Source: Actinomycetota bacterium (GTDB taxonomy: Bacteria > Actinomycetota > Thermoleophilia > Solirubrobacterales > 70-9). From it: 64,000 bases of DNA. Position numbers and translations under genes: made by a program. Position 1 is the first letter of the stretch, and each line of letters starts with the position of its first letter. Below the pieces are notes generated by a model. That model searched no databases. It was given only the letters and a program-made list of their open reading frames with translations, and was not told where the DNA came from. The stretch spans positions 1 through 64,000 of the forward strand of contig JAFDWO010000141.1 of NCBI GenBank assembly GCA_018268415.1, written 5' to 3'. Of the stretch, positions 25,744 through 34,161 are shown piece by piece.

Positions 25744-26217
25744 ATGGCCGACGCGCGGTTGACCATCACCGTCAACGGCGTCGCTCGCGAGCTGACCGTG
25801 CCCGAGCACGAGCTGCTGCTCGACACCCTGCGTGATCGGCTCGGGCTGAAGGGCGCGAAGCGCTCGTGCGACGTCCAGGTCTGCGGTGTGTGCACGGTCC
25901 TGGTCGACGGCGAGCCGGTCAGTGCCTGCACCTTCCTGACTGCCGACGCCGCGGGTCGGGAGGTGCTGACGATCGAGGGGTTCGCCGAGAGCGAGGAGTT
26001 CGCCGAGTTCGAGCGCGCCTTCGCCGATCGCGCCGCGGTCCAGTGCGGCTTCTGCACCGGCGGCTTCGTGCTGACCCTGAAGGCGCTGCGCGACGCCGGC
26101 GAGCTGAACGACCGCGAGGACATCATCGCCGGCCTCGACGGCAACGTCTGCCGTTGCACCGGCTACAAGTCGATCGTCGAAGCCGCCGAAGCGATCGCCG
26201 CGGGGGGTTCGGCGTGA
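25744..26217 (+). CDS. Molybdenum hydroxylase small subunit, two [2Fe-2S] clusters
   Basis: 157 residues, CoxS/NdhS type. The plant-ferredoxin-like N-terminal domain has cysteines in RSCDVQVCGVC and VSAC; the helical domain has CGFC and CRC. It passes electrons from the molybdenum centre to the FAD subunit. GTGA overlap joins it to the large subunit. The FAD subunit is not next to it but on the other strand at 30293. Confidence 0.93.
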   Translation: MADARLTITVNGVARELTVPEHELLLDTLRDRLGLKGAKRSCDVQVCGVCTVLVDGEPVSACTFLTADAAGREVLTIEGFAESEEFAEFERAFADRAAVQCGFCTGGFVLTLKALRDAGELNDREDIIAGLDGNVCRCTGYKSIVEAAEAIAAGGSA

Positions 26218-28517
26218 GCGTCGGGGCGGCGACCGGGGTGACGCCGGAGCGGGTCGGCAGGTCCGACCGTCGCAAGGACCTCGGCGAGAAGATCCGCGGC
26301 AAGGCCGAGTTCACCGGTGATCTCGAGGTCCCACGGATGCTGCACGGCAAGGTGCTGCGCGCGGAGCTGCCGCACGCCCGGATCGTCTCGATCGACACGT
26401 CGGCGGCCGCGGCGATGGACGGCGTGGTCGCGGTGCTGGTCGGCAGCGAGCTCGGCGAGTTCAACCCGCGCTGGGGGCACGCGATCAAAGACCGCCCGAT
26501 CCTGGCGATCGATCGGGTCCGCTTCCAGGGGGAGCCGGTGGCCGCCGTCGCCGCTGTCGACGAGGAGACGGCCGAGGCGGCGGTGCGCCGGATCGCGGTC
26601 GAGTATGAGGCGCTCGAGGTGGTGGACACGGTCGCTGCGGCGACCGCCGCCGACGCCCCGCTGATCCACGCGGAGACGGTCGAGCCGGGTCTCTTCCACG
26701 GCCTCGGCGATCTCCCCGAGGAGGAAGGCAACGTCTGTTACCGCTACCGGCTCGACGCGGGCTCGGTGGAGCTCGACGAGGCCGAAGCCGAGCTGACGGT
26801 GGAAGGCGAGTACGAGTTCCCCGCCGTCTACCAGTACGCGATGGAAACCCACACCGTGATCGCCGACTTCGGCGACGGGGAGGTGACGCTGTGGGCTTCC
26901 TGCCAGCACCCGTTCCTGGTGCGGGCGGAGATCGCCGACCTGTTCCGGCTGCCGATCGGCCGGGTGCGGGTGATCGTGCCCTACCTCGGCGGCGGCTTCG
27001 GCTCCAAGAGCTACACGAAGATGGAGCCGCTGACGACGGCGCTGGCCTGGAAGGCCGGCCGGCCGGTGCGGATCCAGAACCGGGTCGACGAGTCGATGCT
27101 CACCACCCGCCGCCACGGGATGCGCTGCCGGATGCGGACCACCGCGACGGCGGACGGTCGGCTGGTCTCGCGCAACGTGCGGCTCTGGCTCGACACCGGC
27201 GCCTACGCCGACAACGGCCCGCGCGTCTGCGCGACGGCTGGCGATGCGGCCCCCGGGCCGTACCGCTGGGACGCGGTCAGCGTCGACGCCAACTGCGTCT
27301 ACACCAACACCTCGCCAGCCGGCTCCTACCGCGCCTTCGGCGCCGTCCACACCCAGTGGATCGGCGAGATGCAGATCGACGAGCTGGCCCGCAAGGCGGG
27401 CCTCGACCCCCTGGAGATGCGCCGCCGCAACCTGCTGAAGCCGGGAGAACCGGTCCGCCCGGACGGCACCGGCAAGCCGCTCGACGCGGACCTGATCGGT
27501 GACGTCGAAAGGGCCGCCGCGGCGGTCGGCTGGGACGAGCCCCGCTCCGACTCGGTCGGGCGCGGCGTCTCGGTGGGGCTCCTCGCCGCCGGCGCCCACC
27601 CGGTCTCCCGGGCGAGCGTGCGGATGGAGGCCGACGGCAGCGTCGAGGTCAACGTCGGCACCACCGAAATGGGACAGGGGGCGCGCACGGTGATGGCGCA
27701 GATCGCCGCCCAGGAGCTCGACATCGACCTCGACCGGGTGACCGTCCAGGGGGCCGACACGCGCTTCACCCCTTACGACCGCTCCACCGGAGCGAGCCGC
27801 TCGACCACGCTTGCCGGCCTCGCCGTGCAGCGCGCCGCCGCCGACCTGCGCCGGCGGCTGGTCGAGACCGCCGCCTCCCGCTGGGGGGTCGAGCCCGACT
27901 CTTTGGCGGTCCGCGACGGAGTCGTCGAGGGGGCGGGGGAGAGGGCCGGCTACGAGCAGCTGATCGAGATGCGCTTCGGGTTCGTCGGCGGCGAGGTGAT
28001 CGGCGAGGGCGAGGTGCGTCCCGACCGGGGCAGCGGCTCCTACGCCGAGGGCCCGGTGTTCTGGGAGGTTTGCATCGCCGCGGCCCAGGTTCGGGTCGAC
28101 CCCGAGACCGGCCGGATCGCCGTGGAGCGGATGGCGACGATCGCCGACGTCGGCAAGGCGATCAACCCGCTGCTGGTCGAGCGCCAGGACGAGGGCGCGG
28201 TGCTGCAGGGCATCGGCAACGCGCTGTTCGAGGAGATGGTCTTCAGCGGCGGATACCTGACCAACGACACGTTGCTCGACTATCGCGTGCCGCGGATCGA
28301 GGACATGCCCGCGGCGATGCGGGGAATCATCGTCGAGAACGGTGACGGGCCCGGCCCCTACGGGGCGAAGGGCTGCGGCGAGGGTGCGCAGGCGGCGACG
28401 CCCGCGGCGCTGGCGACCGCCCTGGCGGACGCCGGGGTGCCGATGAACGAGCTTCCGCTAACGCCGGAACGGGTGTGGCGACGGATAAACGAACTCAAGG
28501 AGGGCGAACGAGGATGA
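26214..28517 (+). CDS. Molybdenum hydroxylase large (Moco-binding) subunit
   Basis: 767 residues, CoxL/xanthine dehydrogenase-type catalytic subunit. Seen are the PYLGGGFGSK cofactor loop, GAYADNG, NTSPAGSYRAFG, and GAKGCGE with Glu723 as the catalytic base. It lacks the AYxCSFR selenocysteine-type loop of CO dehydrogenase, so it is a hydroxylase of an aromatic heterocycle or aldehyde. In this operon it may hydroxylate a pyridine carboxylate next to the ring nitrogen, as nicotinate dehydrogenases do (inference). ATGA overlap with the following dehydrogenase gene. Confidence 0.93.
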   Translation: MSVGAATGVTPERVGRSDRRKDLGEKIRGKAEFTGDLEVPRMLHGKVLRAELPHARIVSIDTSAAAAMDGVVAVLVGSELGEFNPRWGHAIKDRPILAIDRVRFQGEPVAAVAAVDEETAEAAVRRIAVEYEALEVVDTVAAATAADAPLIHAETVEPGLFHGLGDLPEEEGNVCYRYRLDAGSVELDEAEAELTVEGEYEFPAVYQYAMETHTVIADFGDGEVTLWASCQHPFLVRAEIADLFRLPIGRVRVIVPYLGGGFGSKSYTKMEPLTTALAWKAGRPVRIQNRVDESMLTTRRHGMRCRMRTTATADGRLVSRNVRLWLDTGAYADNGPRVCATAGDAAPGPYRWDAVSVDANCVYTNTSPAGSYRAFGAVHTQWIGEMQIDELARKAGLDPLEMRRRNLLKPGEPVRPDGTGKPLDADLIGDVERAAAAVGWDEPRSDSVGRGVSVGLLAAGAHPVSRASVRMEADGSVEVNVGTTEMGQGARTVMAQIAAQELDIDLDRVTVQGADTRFTPYDRSTGASRSTTLAGLAVQRAAADLRRRLVETAASRWGVEPDSLAVRDGVVEGAGERAGYEQLIEMRFGFVGGEVIGEGEVRPDRGSGSYAEGPVFWEVCIAAAQVRVDPETGRIAVERMATIADVGKAINPLLVERQDEGAVLQGIGNALFEEMVFSGGYLTNDTLLDYRVPRIEDMPAAMRGIIVENGDGPGPYGAKGCGEGAQAATPAALATALADAGVPMNELPLTPERVWRRINELKEGERG

Positions 28518-29446
28518 GCGAGGTCAAGCGTGCGGCGGTGGTCGGGACCGGGACGATGGGTCCGGGAATGGGCGCGGTGCTGGAGCGGGCGGGCATCGAG
28601 GTGCGGCTCTTCGACGTCTCCACCGCGGCGCTCGAGAAAGCGAAGGGGATGGTCGAGATGGCGCGCGGCGTCCTCGACCGGCTCGGCACCGACTCCAGCC
28701 CGGGCGGCTCGATCGCCTTCCACGACGACCTTGCGGAGGCGCTCGCCGACGTCGACTTCGTGCTCGAGGCGGCGCCGGAGAAACTCGAGCTGAAGCAGCA
28801 GATCTTCGGTGAATTCGAGCAGCACGCGCCGGCGACCGCGATCCTCAGCTCCAACACCTCGGGGATCCCGGTGACGAAGATCGCCGCCGACCTCGATCAC
28901 CCGGGGCGGGTCATCGGGATGCACTGGTCGAACCCGCCGCACCTGATCCCGATGATCGAGGTGATCCCCGGTGAGCGCACCGACGCCGCCACGGTCGAGG
29001 CCGCCGAAGGCCTGATCGCCAAGGTCGGCTATCACCCGAGCCGTCTCCGCAAGGAGGTCCCGGGCTTCGTCGAGAACCGGGTCCTCTACGCGATCATGCG
29101 GGAGTGCCTGGCGCTGGTCGACGAGGGCGTGATCGACGCCGAGGGCCTCGACCTGAACGTCAAGTGGGGCATCGGCTACAAGCTCGCGGTGATCCCGCCG
29201 ATGCAGCTGCTCGACGTCGCCGGGCTCGATATCTACGAGAACGTGGCGAGCTACCTGAACGCCGACATCTCGACTGAGTCGGGCGTCTCGGAGACGGTCA
29301 CGAAGCTGACCGGCGAAGGCAAGCTCGGGCTGAAGACCGGCGGCGGACTCTTCTCCTACTCGGACGAAGAACTTGCGGAGCTGCCGAAAAGGCGCGCGGC
29401 CGCGCTGGTCGCGGTGCGCAAGACCCTGAACGAACAAGCGGTCTGA
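28514..29446 (+). CDS. 3-hydroxyacyl-CoA dehydrogenase fold, FHMPC dehydrogenase-like
   Basis: 310 residues. NAD motif GTGTMG is at 11-16 and the catalytic pair is His137/Glu149 in GMHWSNPPHLIPMIEV. This and the segments LYAIMRECLALVDEGVID and WGIGYKLAVIPP match, by recall, the Mesorhizobium 5-formyl-3-hydroxy-2-methylpyridine 4-carboxylate 5-dehydrogenase and not typical fatty-acid enzymes, which read HFFNP. That enzyme converts FHMPC to the 4,5-dicarboxylate and can also dismutate it. Twelve bases precede the lactonase gene. Confidence 0.85.
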   Translation: MSEVKRAAVVGTGTMGPGMGAVLERAGIEVRLFDVSTAALEKAKGMVEMARGVLDRLGTDSSPGGSIAFHDDLAEALADVDFVLEAAPEKLELKQQIFGEFEQHAPATAILSSNTSGIPVTKIAADLDHPGRVIGMHWSNPPHLIPMIEVIPGERTDAATVEAAEGLIAKVGYHPSRLRKEVPGFVENRVLYAIMRECLALVDEGVIDAEGLDLNVKWGIGYKLAVIPPMQLLDVAGLDIYENVASYLNADISTESGVSETVTKLTGEGKLGLKTGGGLFSYSDEELAELPKRRAAALVAVRKTLNEQAV

Positions 29447-29458
29447 GAGGAGGCGGCG

Positions 29459-30211
29459 ATGGGCGTCGAACGAGTGTGGTTGCTGGACAGTGGCAGCCTG
29501 GTCATCGACCAGTCCCACATCACCTGGAACATCGGTTGCGGCACGCCGGTGCGCTTCCCCGTGTACAGCGTGCTGATCGAGCACGACCGGGGGCTCTTCC
29601 TCTTCGACTCCGGCTTCGACAAGGGCACGGTGGAAGAGTTCCTGCCCTTCGAGCTGCCCGAGCAGACCGACGAGCAGACGCTGCCGGCGCAACTCGATCG
29701 GTGCGGGTTCAAGCCTGCGGACGTGACCGCGATCTTCAACTCGCACCTCCACTTCGACCACTGCGGCGGCCAGCGCCACCTGCCGGATGCGCCCACCTGG
29801 GTCGGCAAGGAGGAGCTGCGCCACGCGCTCGTGCCGGAGTCCTTCGAGCGGCTGGGCTACGCCGACAAGGTCTTCCACAAGCCCGACTCCGAGTACCGCT
29901 GGCTGGAGGACGAGGTGGTCGAGCCGGCACCGGGGATCAGGTTGATGCGGACGCCCGGCCACACGGTCGAGCACTACTCGCTGATCCTTGAGAAACCCGA
30001 CCGCGCGCCGCTCTTCTTCTGCGCCGACGTGACCTACACCCAGGAAAGCTGGGACAAAGAGCTGATCGCGGGCTTCCACCACGATCCGAGCGCCAACGTC
30101 GCCTCGCTGAGGCGGGTGAAAGCGCTCGCCGCCCGCATCGACGCCGAGGTCTTCCTCACCCACGACATGAACGCCTGGGACGGCTACAAACACGCCCCCG
30201 ACCACTACTGA
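29459..30211 (+). CDS. Metallo-beta-lactamase-fold lactonase, 4-pyridoxolactonase-like
   Basis: 250 residues. The dizinc site is complete: His96-Leu-His98-Phe-Asp100-His101, His168, Asp190 and His235. The N-terminal stretch VWLLDSGSLVID, then VRFPVYSVLIEH, LPFELPEQT, FERLGYAD, VTYTQES and THDMNAW agree closely, by recall, with 4-pyridoxolactonase, which opens 4-pyridoxolactone to 4-pyridoxate. GAGAGGAGGCGGCG gives a strong ribosome site. Last gene of the 13-gene operon, followed by the hairpin at 30216. An AHL-lactonase role is less likely. Confidence 0.87.
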   Translation: MGVERVWLLDSGSLVIDQSHITWNIGCGTPVRFPVYSVLIEHDRGLFLFDSGFDKGTVEEFLPFELPEQTDEQTLPAQLDRCGFKPADVTAIFNSHLHFDHCGGQRHLPDAPTWVGKEELRHALVPESFERLGYADKVFHKPDSEYRWLEDEVVEPAPGIRLMRTPGHTVEHYSLILEKPDRAPLFFCADVTYTQESWDKELIAGFHHDPSANVASLRRVKALAARIDAEVFLTHDMNAWDGYKHAPDHY

Positions 30212-30215
30212 CCGC

Positions 30216-30270
30216 CATGTTGATGGGCCGAAAACTCCAGACATGGTTGAGTTTTCGGCCCGTCAACATG
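30216..30270. terminator. Hairpin terminator, GGGCCGAAAACTC family copy 1
   Basis: Arms 30216-30237 and 30249-30270 pair over 22 bp (one G-T pair) around an 11-nt loop. It starts five bases after the lactonase stop and sits between two convergent operons, so it can serve both. The stem and even the loop (GACATGGTT) recur at 53568-53616. Confidence 0.75.
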
Positions 30271-30292
30271 GAGGGCGCACGTCTCTGTGCCC

Positions 30293-31168
30293 TTAGGCGC
30301 CGCGGGACTCGGCCAGGGCCTCGCGCAGGGTCCGGCCGGCGATCACGCCGACCAGGTGACGCTTGTAGTCGACCGATCCGTTGGCGTCCTCCACCGGATC
30401 GGCGGCGTCGGCCGCGAGGTCGGCGACCTCGGCCAGGGCGCCCTCCAGGTCGTCGGCCTCGCGGCCGTTCAGGAGCACCTCGGCGCGCTCGACCCGGCTC
30501 GGCCGGTTGCCGGCCGAGCCGACCGCGAGCCGCACGTCGGCGAGGCGCGAGCCGTCGCGGCGCAGGTGGGCGGCGACCGTGATCGCCGGGCGCTCGGTCA
30601 GCACGAACTTGCGGTGCACGATCGCCGCGCCCGGTGCCGGCGCCGGCACCAGGACGCCGGCGAGCAGCTCGCCGTCGACCAGGGCGTTTTCGAACGGCCC
30701 GGTGGTGAAGGACGCGAGCGGGATCTCGCGCCGTTCGTCGGCGCCCCGGCGGGCTTCGAGGCGCGCCCCGGCGGCAAGCAGGTAGGTGGCCGGGTCGGAG
30801 TGGGGGTCGCCGAAGCAGAGGTTGCCACCGATCGAGCCCATCGTCCGCACCCGCAGGTTGCCGACCCCGCGCTCCATCGTGGCCAGCGAGCCCCACTGCT
30901 CGCGGACGAGCGGATGGCGCTCGATCGAGCGGTGGGTCTCGGCGGCCCCGATGCGCAGCTCGCCGTCGCGGCGTTCGATCCCGAACAGGTCCCCGATCCC
31001 CTTGAGGTCGATCAGGTGCGGATATTCGGCGAAGCCGAGCTTGAAGAGGAGGAAGAGCTCGGTCCCGCCCGCGTAGACGACGGCGTCCTCGCCGTAGGTT
31101 TCGAGCAGCTCGGTGGCCCCGGCGAGGCTCGCGGGCCGGTGGCGGTCGAATGCCGGCAGGACGGTCAT
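30293..31168 (-). CDS. Molybdenum hydroxylase FAD-binding (medium) subunit
   Basis: 291 residues, CoxM/NdhF-type flavoprotein. The FAD motifs YAGGTELF and TMGSIGGNLCFGDPHSDP are present, and the C-terminal CO_deh_flav_C domain follows (HRKFVLTERPAITVAA). It should complete the hydroxylase made by the subunits at 25744 and 26214, although it is coded on the opposite strand in a separate unit with the CoxG-like gene. Confidence 0.92.
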   Translation of the reverse strand: MTVLPAFDRHRPASLAGATELLETYGEDAVVYAGGTELFLLFKLGFAEYPHLIDLKGIGDLFGIERRDGELRIGAAETHRSIERHPLVREQWGSLATMERGVGNLRVRTMGSIGGNLCFGDPHSDPATYLLAAGARLEARRGADERREIPLASFTTGPFENALVDGELLAGVLVPAPAPGAAIVHRKFVLTERPAITVAAHLRRDGSRLADVRLAVGSAGNRPSRVERAEVLLNGREADDLEGALAEVADLAADAADPVEDANGSVDYKRHLVGVIAGRTLREALAESRGA

Positions 31169-31186
31169 CCGGTCACGACCTCGGGC

Positions 31187-31777
31187 TCACGCACTCGCGT
31201 CTCCTCGTCGCCGCCCGCCGAAGGCGCGCCGGATCCTGCCCCAGAGGACGCCGAGCATCAGCCGCACCCCGTTGATCGGCTTCGGCTCGCCCGGCGTGGA
31301 CGCCGGGGCGCCTCCGTCGACTGTCCCGCCGGGGCCGTCGAAGCGGGAGGCGAGGCAGTTCGCCATGTCGCCGACGATCCGGTCGGCGACTTCGTCGATC
31401 ATTCCCTGCGCCATCTGGGCGGCGCGCCCACTGAGGTCGACCTCGGTGACGGTCTCCACCTGCGACCCGGCGCCACCCTCGCTGACCGTCATCGTCATCT
31501 GGGCGCGCGCATTGCCCTGGCCGCGCTGCTCGCGCAGGTCCGCCTCGAGCACGGCGCGGCGCGCGGCGTCGTCGGCCTCGCCGATCCGGACCTTGCCGCC
31601 GTAGGTCATCCGCATCGGTCCCAGTTTCACCGCGATTTTCGCCGGGTGGGCGCCGTCGGGGTCGGCGGGCCCGATCTCCCCGCCGGGGACGCAGGAGCCG
31701 ACTCGCTCGAGGTCGATCAGCAGCGCGTAGGCCTCCACCGGCGGGGCCGGGATCTCGAAGCGCTTCTCGATCCTCAC
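31187..31777 (-). CDS. CoxG-family SRPBCC protein
   Basis: 196 residues. The N-terminal 150 form a CoxG/SRPBCC fold (FEIPAPPVEAYALLIDLERVGSCVPG split over its first strands; RIVGDMANCLASRF helix). The tail contains Pro/Gly linker and a basic amphipathic helix (LWGRIRRAFGGRRRG) that may touch the membrane. CoxG proteins accompany molybdenum hydroxylases and can help anchor them. It is the first gene of the unit with the FAD subunit, 18 bases apart, and diverges from the SDR operon. Confidence 0.85.
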   Translation of the reverse strand: MRIEKRFEIPAPPVEAYALLIDLERVGSCVPGGEIGPADPDGAHPAKIAVKLGPMRMTYGGKVRIGEADDAARRAVLEADLREQRGQGNARAQMTMTVSEGGAGSQVETVTEVDLSGRAAQMAQGMIDEVADRIVGDMANCLASRFDGPGGTVDGGAPASTPGEPKPINGVRLMLGVLWGRIRRAFGGRRRGDASA

Positions 31778-31829
31778 CGACTGGCCCCTCTATACGCCCC
31801 CATATCTCCCATTCCGTCGCCGATCTCTC

Positions 31830-31866
31830 GTTGACTGTTGACAATCGGCAGCCTACACAATAGAAA
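31830..31866 (+). promoter_or_regulatory. Promoter and shared operator of the pyridoxal dehydrogenase operon
   Basis: TTGACA (31838-31843), 17 bp and TAGAAA (31861-31866) form a plausible promoter 90 bp before the SDR gene. The 17-bp element 31830-31846 (GTTGACTGTTGACAATC) differs at two positions from 16841-16857 and overlaps the -35 box in the same register. This suggests one regulator for both operons. Confidence 0.55.
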
Positions 31867-31954
31867 CGCTGCTGCGCAAACAAAAGGGCTTGCGCCGCGG
31901 CGCGACACGGCACGTGGGCGGCCAGAGAGCAGCTGGGACAAGGAGGTGAGCGTG

Positions 31955-32689
31955 ATGAAGCTCGAAGATCGCGTCGCGATCGTGACCGGCGGCGCCCGCG
32001 GCATCGGTGCCGCCATCGCCCGCAAGCTGGACGCCGAGGGCGCGACCGTCGCCGTCGCCGACATCAACCTCGCCGGCGCCGAGGAGGCGGCGGGAGGGCT
32101 GGAGCGGGGGACCGCGGTCGAGGTCGACGTTGCCGATCCCGACTCGGTGGACGCGATGGTGGCTTCGGTCCTGGACGCGCACGGCCGCGTCGACGTGCTC
32201 GTCAACGATGCCGCCATCGTGCCGTTCATCCCGTGGGCCGAGGTCGACCTCGGGCACTGGCGCAAGCTGATCGACACCAACCTCACCGGCGTCTACCTCT
32301 GCACCCGGGCGGTCTGGGCGCCGATGCGCGACGCGGGCTACGGGCGGATCGTCAACATCGCCTCCAACACCTTCCTGGCGGGGACGCCGAACATGGCGGC
32401 CTACGTTGCCGCCAAGGGCGGGGTCGTCGGCTTCACCCGGGCGCTGGCGACCGAGGTCGGGGCCGACGGCATCACCGTCAACGCCGTCGCCCCCGGCCTC
32501 ACCGCCAGCGAGGGCGTGCTCGAAAGCCCGCATAAGGACGCGTTCGACTTCGTCCAGAGCCTGCAGGCGATCCCGCGTCGCGGTGAGCCCGACGACATCG
32601 CGCCGACCGTCGCCTTCCTCTGCTCGGAGGAAGCGGCCTGGGTGACCGGCCAGCTGATCGCCGTCGACGGCGGCCACACCCGCAACTGA
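31955..32689 (+). CDS. SDR, pyridoxal 4-dehydrogenase-like
   Basis: 244 residues. TGGARGIG is at 11-18, Ser137, Tyr150 and Lys154 form the active site. Segments AAIVPFIPWAEVDLGHWRK, NIASNTFLAGTPNMAAY and TRALATEVG agree almost residue by residue, by recall, with Mesorhizobium pyridoxal 4-dehydrogenase, which oxidises pyridoxal hemiacetal to 4-pyridoxolactone. ATG 31955 lies eight bases after AGGAGG. TGATG overlap with the amidase gene. Confidence 0.87.
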   Translation: MKLEDRVAIVTGGARGIGAAIARKLDAEGATVAVADINLAGAEEAAGGLERGTAVEVDVADPDSVDAMVASVLDAHGRVDVLVNDAAIVPFIPWAEVDLGHWRKLIDTNLTGVYLCTRAVWAPMRDAGYGRIVNIASNTFLAGTPNMAAYVAAKGGVVGFTRALATEVGADGITVNAVAPGLTASEGVLESPHKDAFDFVQSLQAIPRRGEPDDIAPTVAFLCSEEAAWVTGQLIAVDGGHTRN

Positions 32690-34161
32690 TGGCGGCGATC
32701 GAGTTGGCAAAGGGGGAGGACCTCTGCTGGATCCCGGCCACCGAGCTGGCGCGTCTGGTGCGCGAGCGCGAGGTGTCGCCGAGCGAGATCGCGGAGGCCG
32801 CGATCGCCCGCATCGAACGTGTCAACCCGGCGCTGAACGCGATCATCGAGTGGGACCCGGAGGCGATCCGGGCGCGTGCCCGCCGGTTGACCGAGGAGCT
32901 GGACGGCGGTGGCGAGCCGGGTCCGCTGCACGGTGTCCCCTTCACCCTGAAGGAGGCCTGTCGGGTCGAGGGAACGGTGGAGACGCTCGGGCTGGTGCCG
33001 TTGAAGGGGGCCACCTCGAGTGAGACCGAGACCTTCGCTCGCCGCATGTTCGAGGCGGGCGGGCTCTTCCTCGGCAAGACCAATATGGCCGAGGCCGGCT
33101 ACTGCGGGTCGTCCACCAACCACGTCTACGGCCCCACCCACAACGCCTGGAAGCAGGGGGTGAGCGCGGGCGGCTCGAGCGCGGGCGCGGCAGCGGGCGT
33201 CGCCGCCGGGCTCGGCCAGCTGGCCGAGGGCTCCGACGGTGCCGGCTCGGTGCGGATCCCGGCGGCGCTGAACGGCGTGGTCGGGCTCAAACCCGGTCTC
33301 GGCCGCATCCCTCACACGATCGTGCCGGCCCGCTTCGAGACCTTCCTCGGTTATGGGACGATCGCCCGTACGGTCGCCGACGCGGCGCTGATGCTCGACG
33401 TCCTCGCCCACCCCGACCCGAGCGACCCCCTGTCCCTGCCCGACGACGGCAGCCGGTTCCTTGCCGCCGCCGGCGAGGAGCTCGGGAGCCTGCGGGTGGC
33501 CTGGTCGCCGGACCTCGGCTTCGAGCGGGAAGTCGACCCCGAGGTTGCCGCGATCTGTGAGCGGGCGGCGGGCGCCTTCGCCGAGCTCGGCTGCGAGGTG
33601 GTGGAGGCCGACCCCGGCTGGGACAACCCCGAAGAGGCGATGTGGGAGGGGATCTGGAAGCCCGCCTACGCGACGATGGTCGACCTCTTCGACTGGGACG
33701 CCTACGCGGGCCAGGTCGACGAGCAGCTCGTGCAGGTGATCCGCGAGGGCGCCGCCACCAGCGCGCTCGACGTCGGGCTGGCGCTGGAAGCGCGCGGGCG
33801 CATGTGGGATCGTTTCGCCGCCTTCATGGGCGAGTTCGACCTCCTGGTCAGCCCGACCCTGTCGCGCGGCGCCTTCCCCGCCGACGCCTACTGCCCGCCG
33901 GAGCTGGCGGACGAGCCACTGCGCCGGCAGGCCTTGGGTTGGCTGCTCACCTACCCGAACAACATGTTGGGCACCCCGGCGATCTCGGTCCCGGCGGGCT
34001 TCGAATCGGCGGGTGTCCCGGTCGGCCTGCAGATCGCCGGCGGGCTGCACGCCGAGGCGCTCGTGATCAGGGCCGCGGCCGCCTTCGAAGCGGCGCGACC
34101 TTGGGCCGACCGTCGTCCCGCGGACCCCGAGCCGGCGACGACCCTGGAGGAGGACAGATGA
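32689..34161 (+). CDS. Amidase signature family enzyme
   Basis: 490 residues. The Ser-cisSer-Lys triad is recognisable: Lys in PFTLKEA, the glycine/serine block SAGGSSAGAAAGV and GSDGAGSVRIPAA. It hydrolyses an amide to acid plus ammonia or amine. In pyridine pathways amidases act after ring opening, and that is the role proposed here. It shares a base with the SDR stop and four with the alcohol dehydrogenase start. Confidence 0.9.
   Translation: MAAIELAKGEDLCWIPATELARLVREREVSPSEIAEAAIARIERVNPALNAIIEWDPEAIRARARRLTEELDGGGEPGPLHGVPFTLKEACRVEGTVETLGLVPLKGATSSETETFARRMFEAGGLFLGKTNMAEAGYCGSSTNHVYGPTHNAWKQGVSAGGSSAGAAAGVAAGLGQLAEGSDGAGSVRIPAALNGVVGLKPGLGRIPHTIVPARFETFLGYGTIARTVADAALMLDVLAHPDPSDPLSLPDDGSRFLAAAGEELGSLRVAWSPDLGFEREVDPEVAAICERAAGAFAELGCEVVEADPGWDNPEEAMWEGIWKPAYATMVDLFDWDAYAGQVDEQLVQVIREGAATSALDVGLALEARGRMWDRFAAFMGEFDLLVSPTLSRGAFPADAYCPPELADEPLRRQALGWLLTYPNNMLGTPAISVPAGFESAGVPVGLQIAGGLHAEALVIRAAAAFEAARPWADRRPADPEPATTLEEDR

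Noticed and set aside
28514-29446. Ordinary fatty-acid 3-hydroxyacyl-CoA dehydrogenase
   Set aside because: The active-site motif is MHWSNPPH and not HFFNP, no thiolase or hydratase partner lies beside it, and the rest matches FHMPC dehydrogenase.
29459-30211. Quorum-quenching AHL lactonase
   Set aside because: The fold is the same, but the segments around the zinc site and the gene neighbours fit 4-pyridoxolactonase better.
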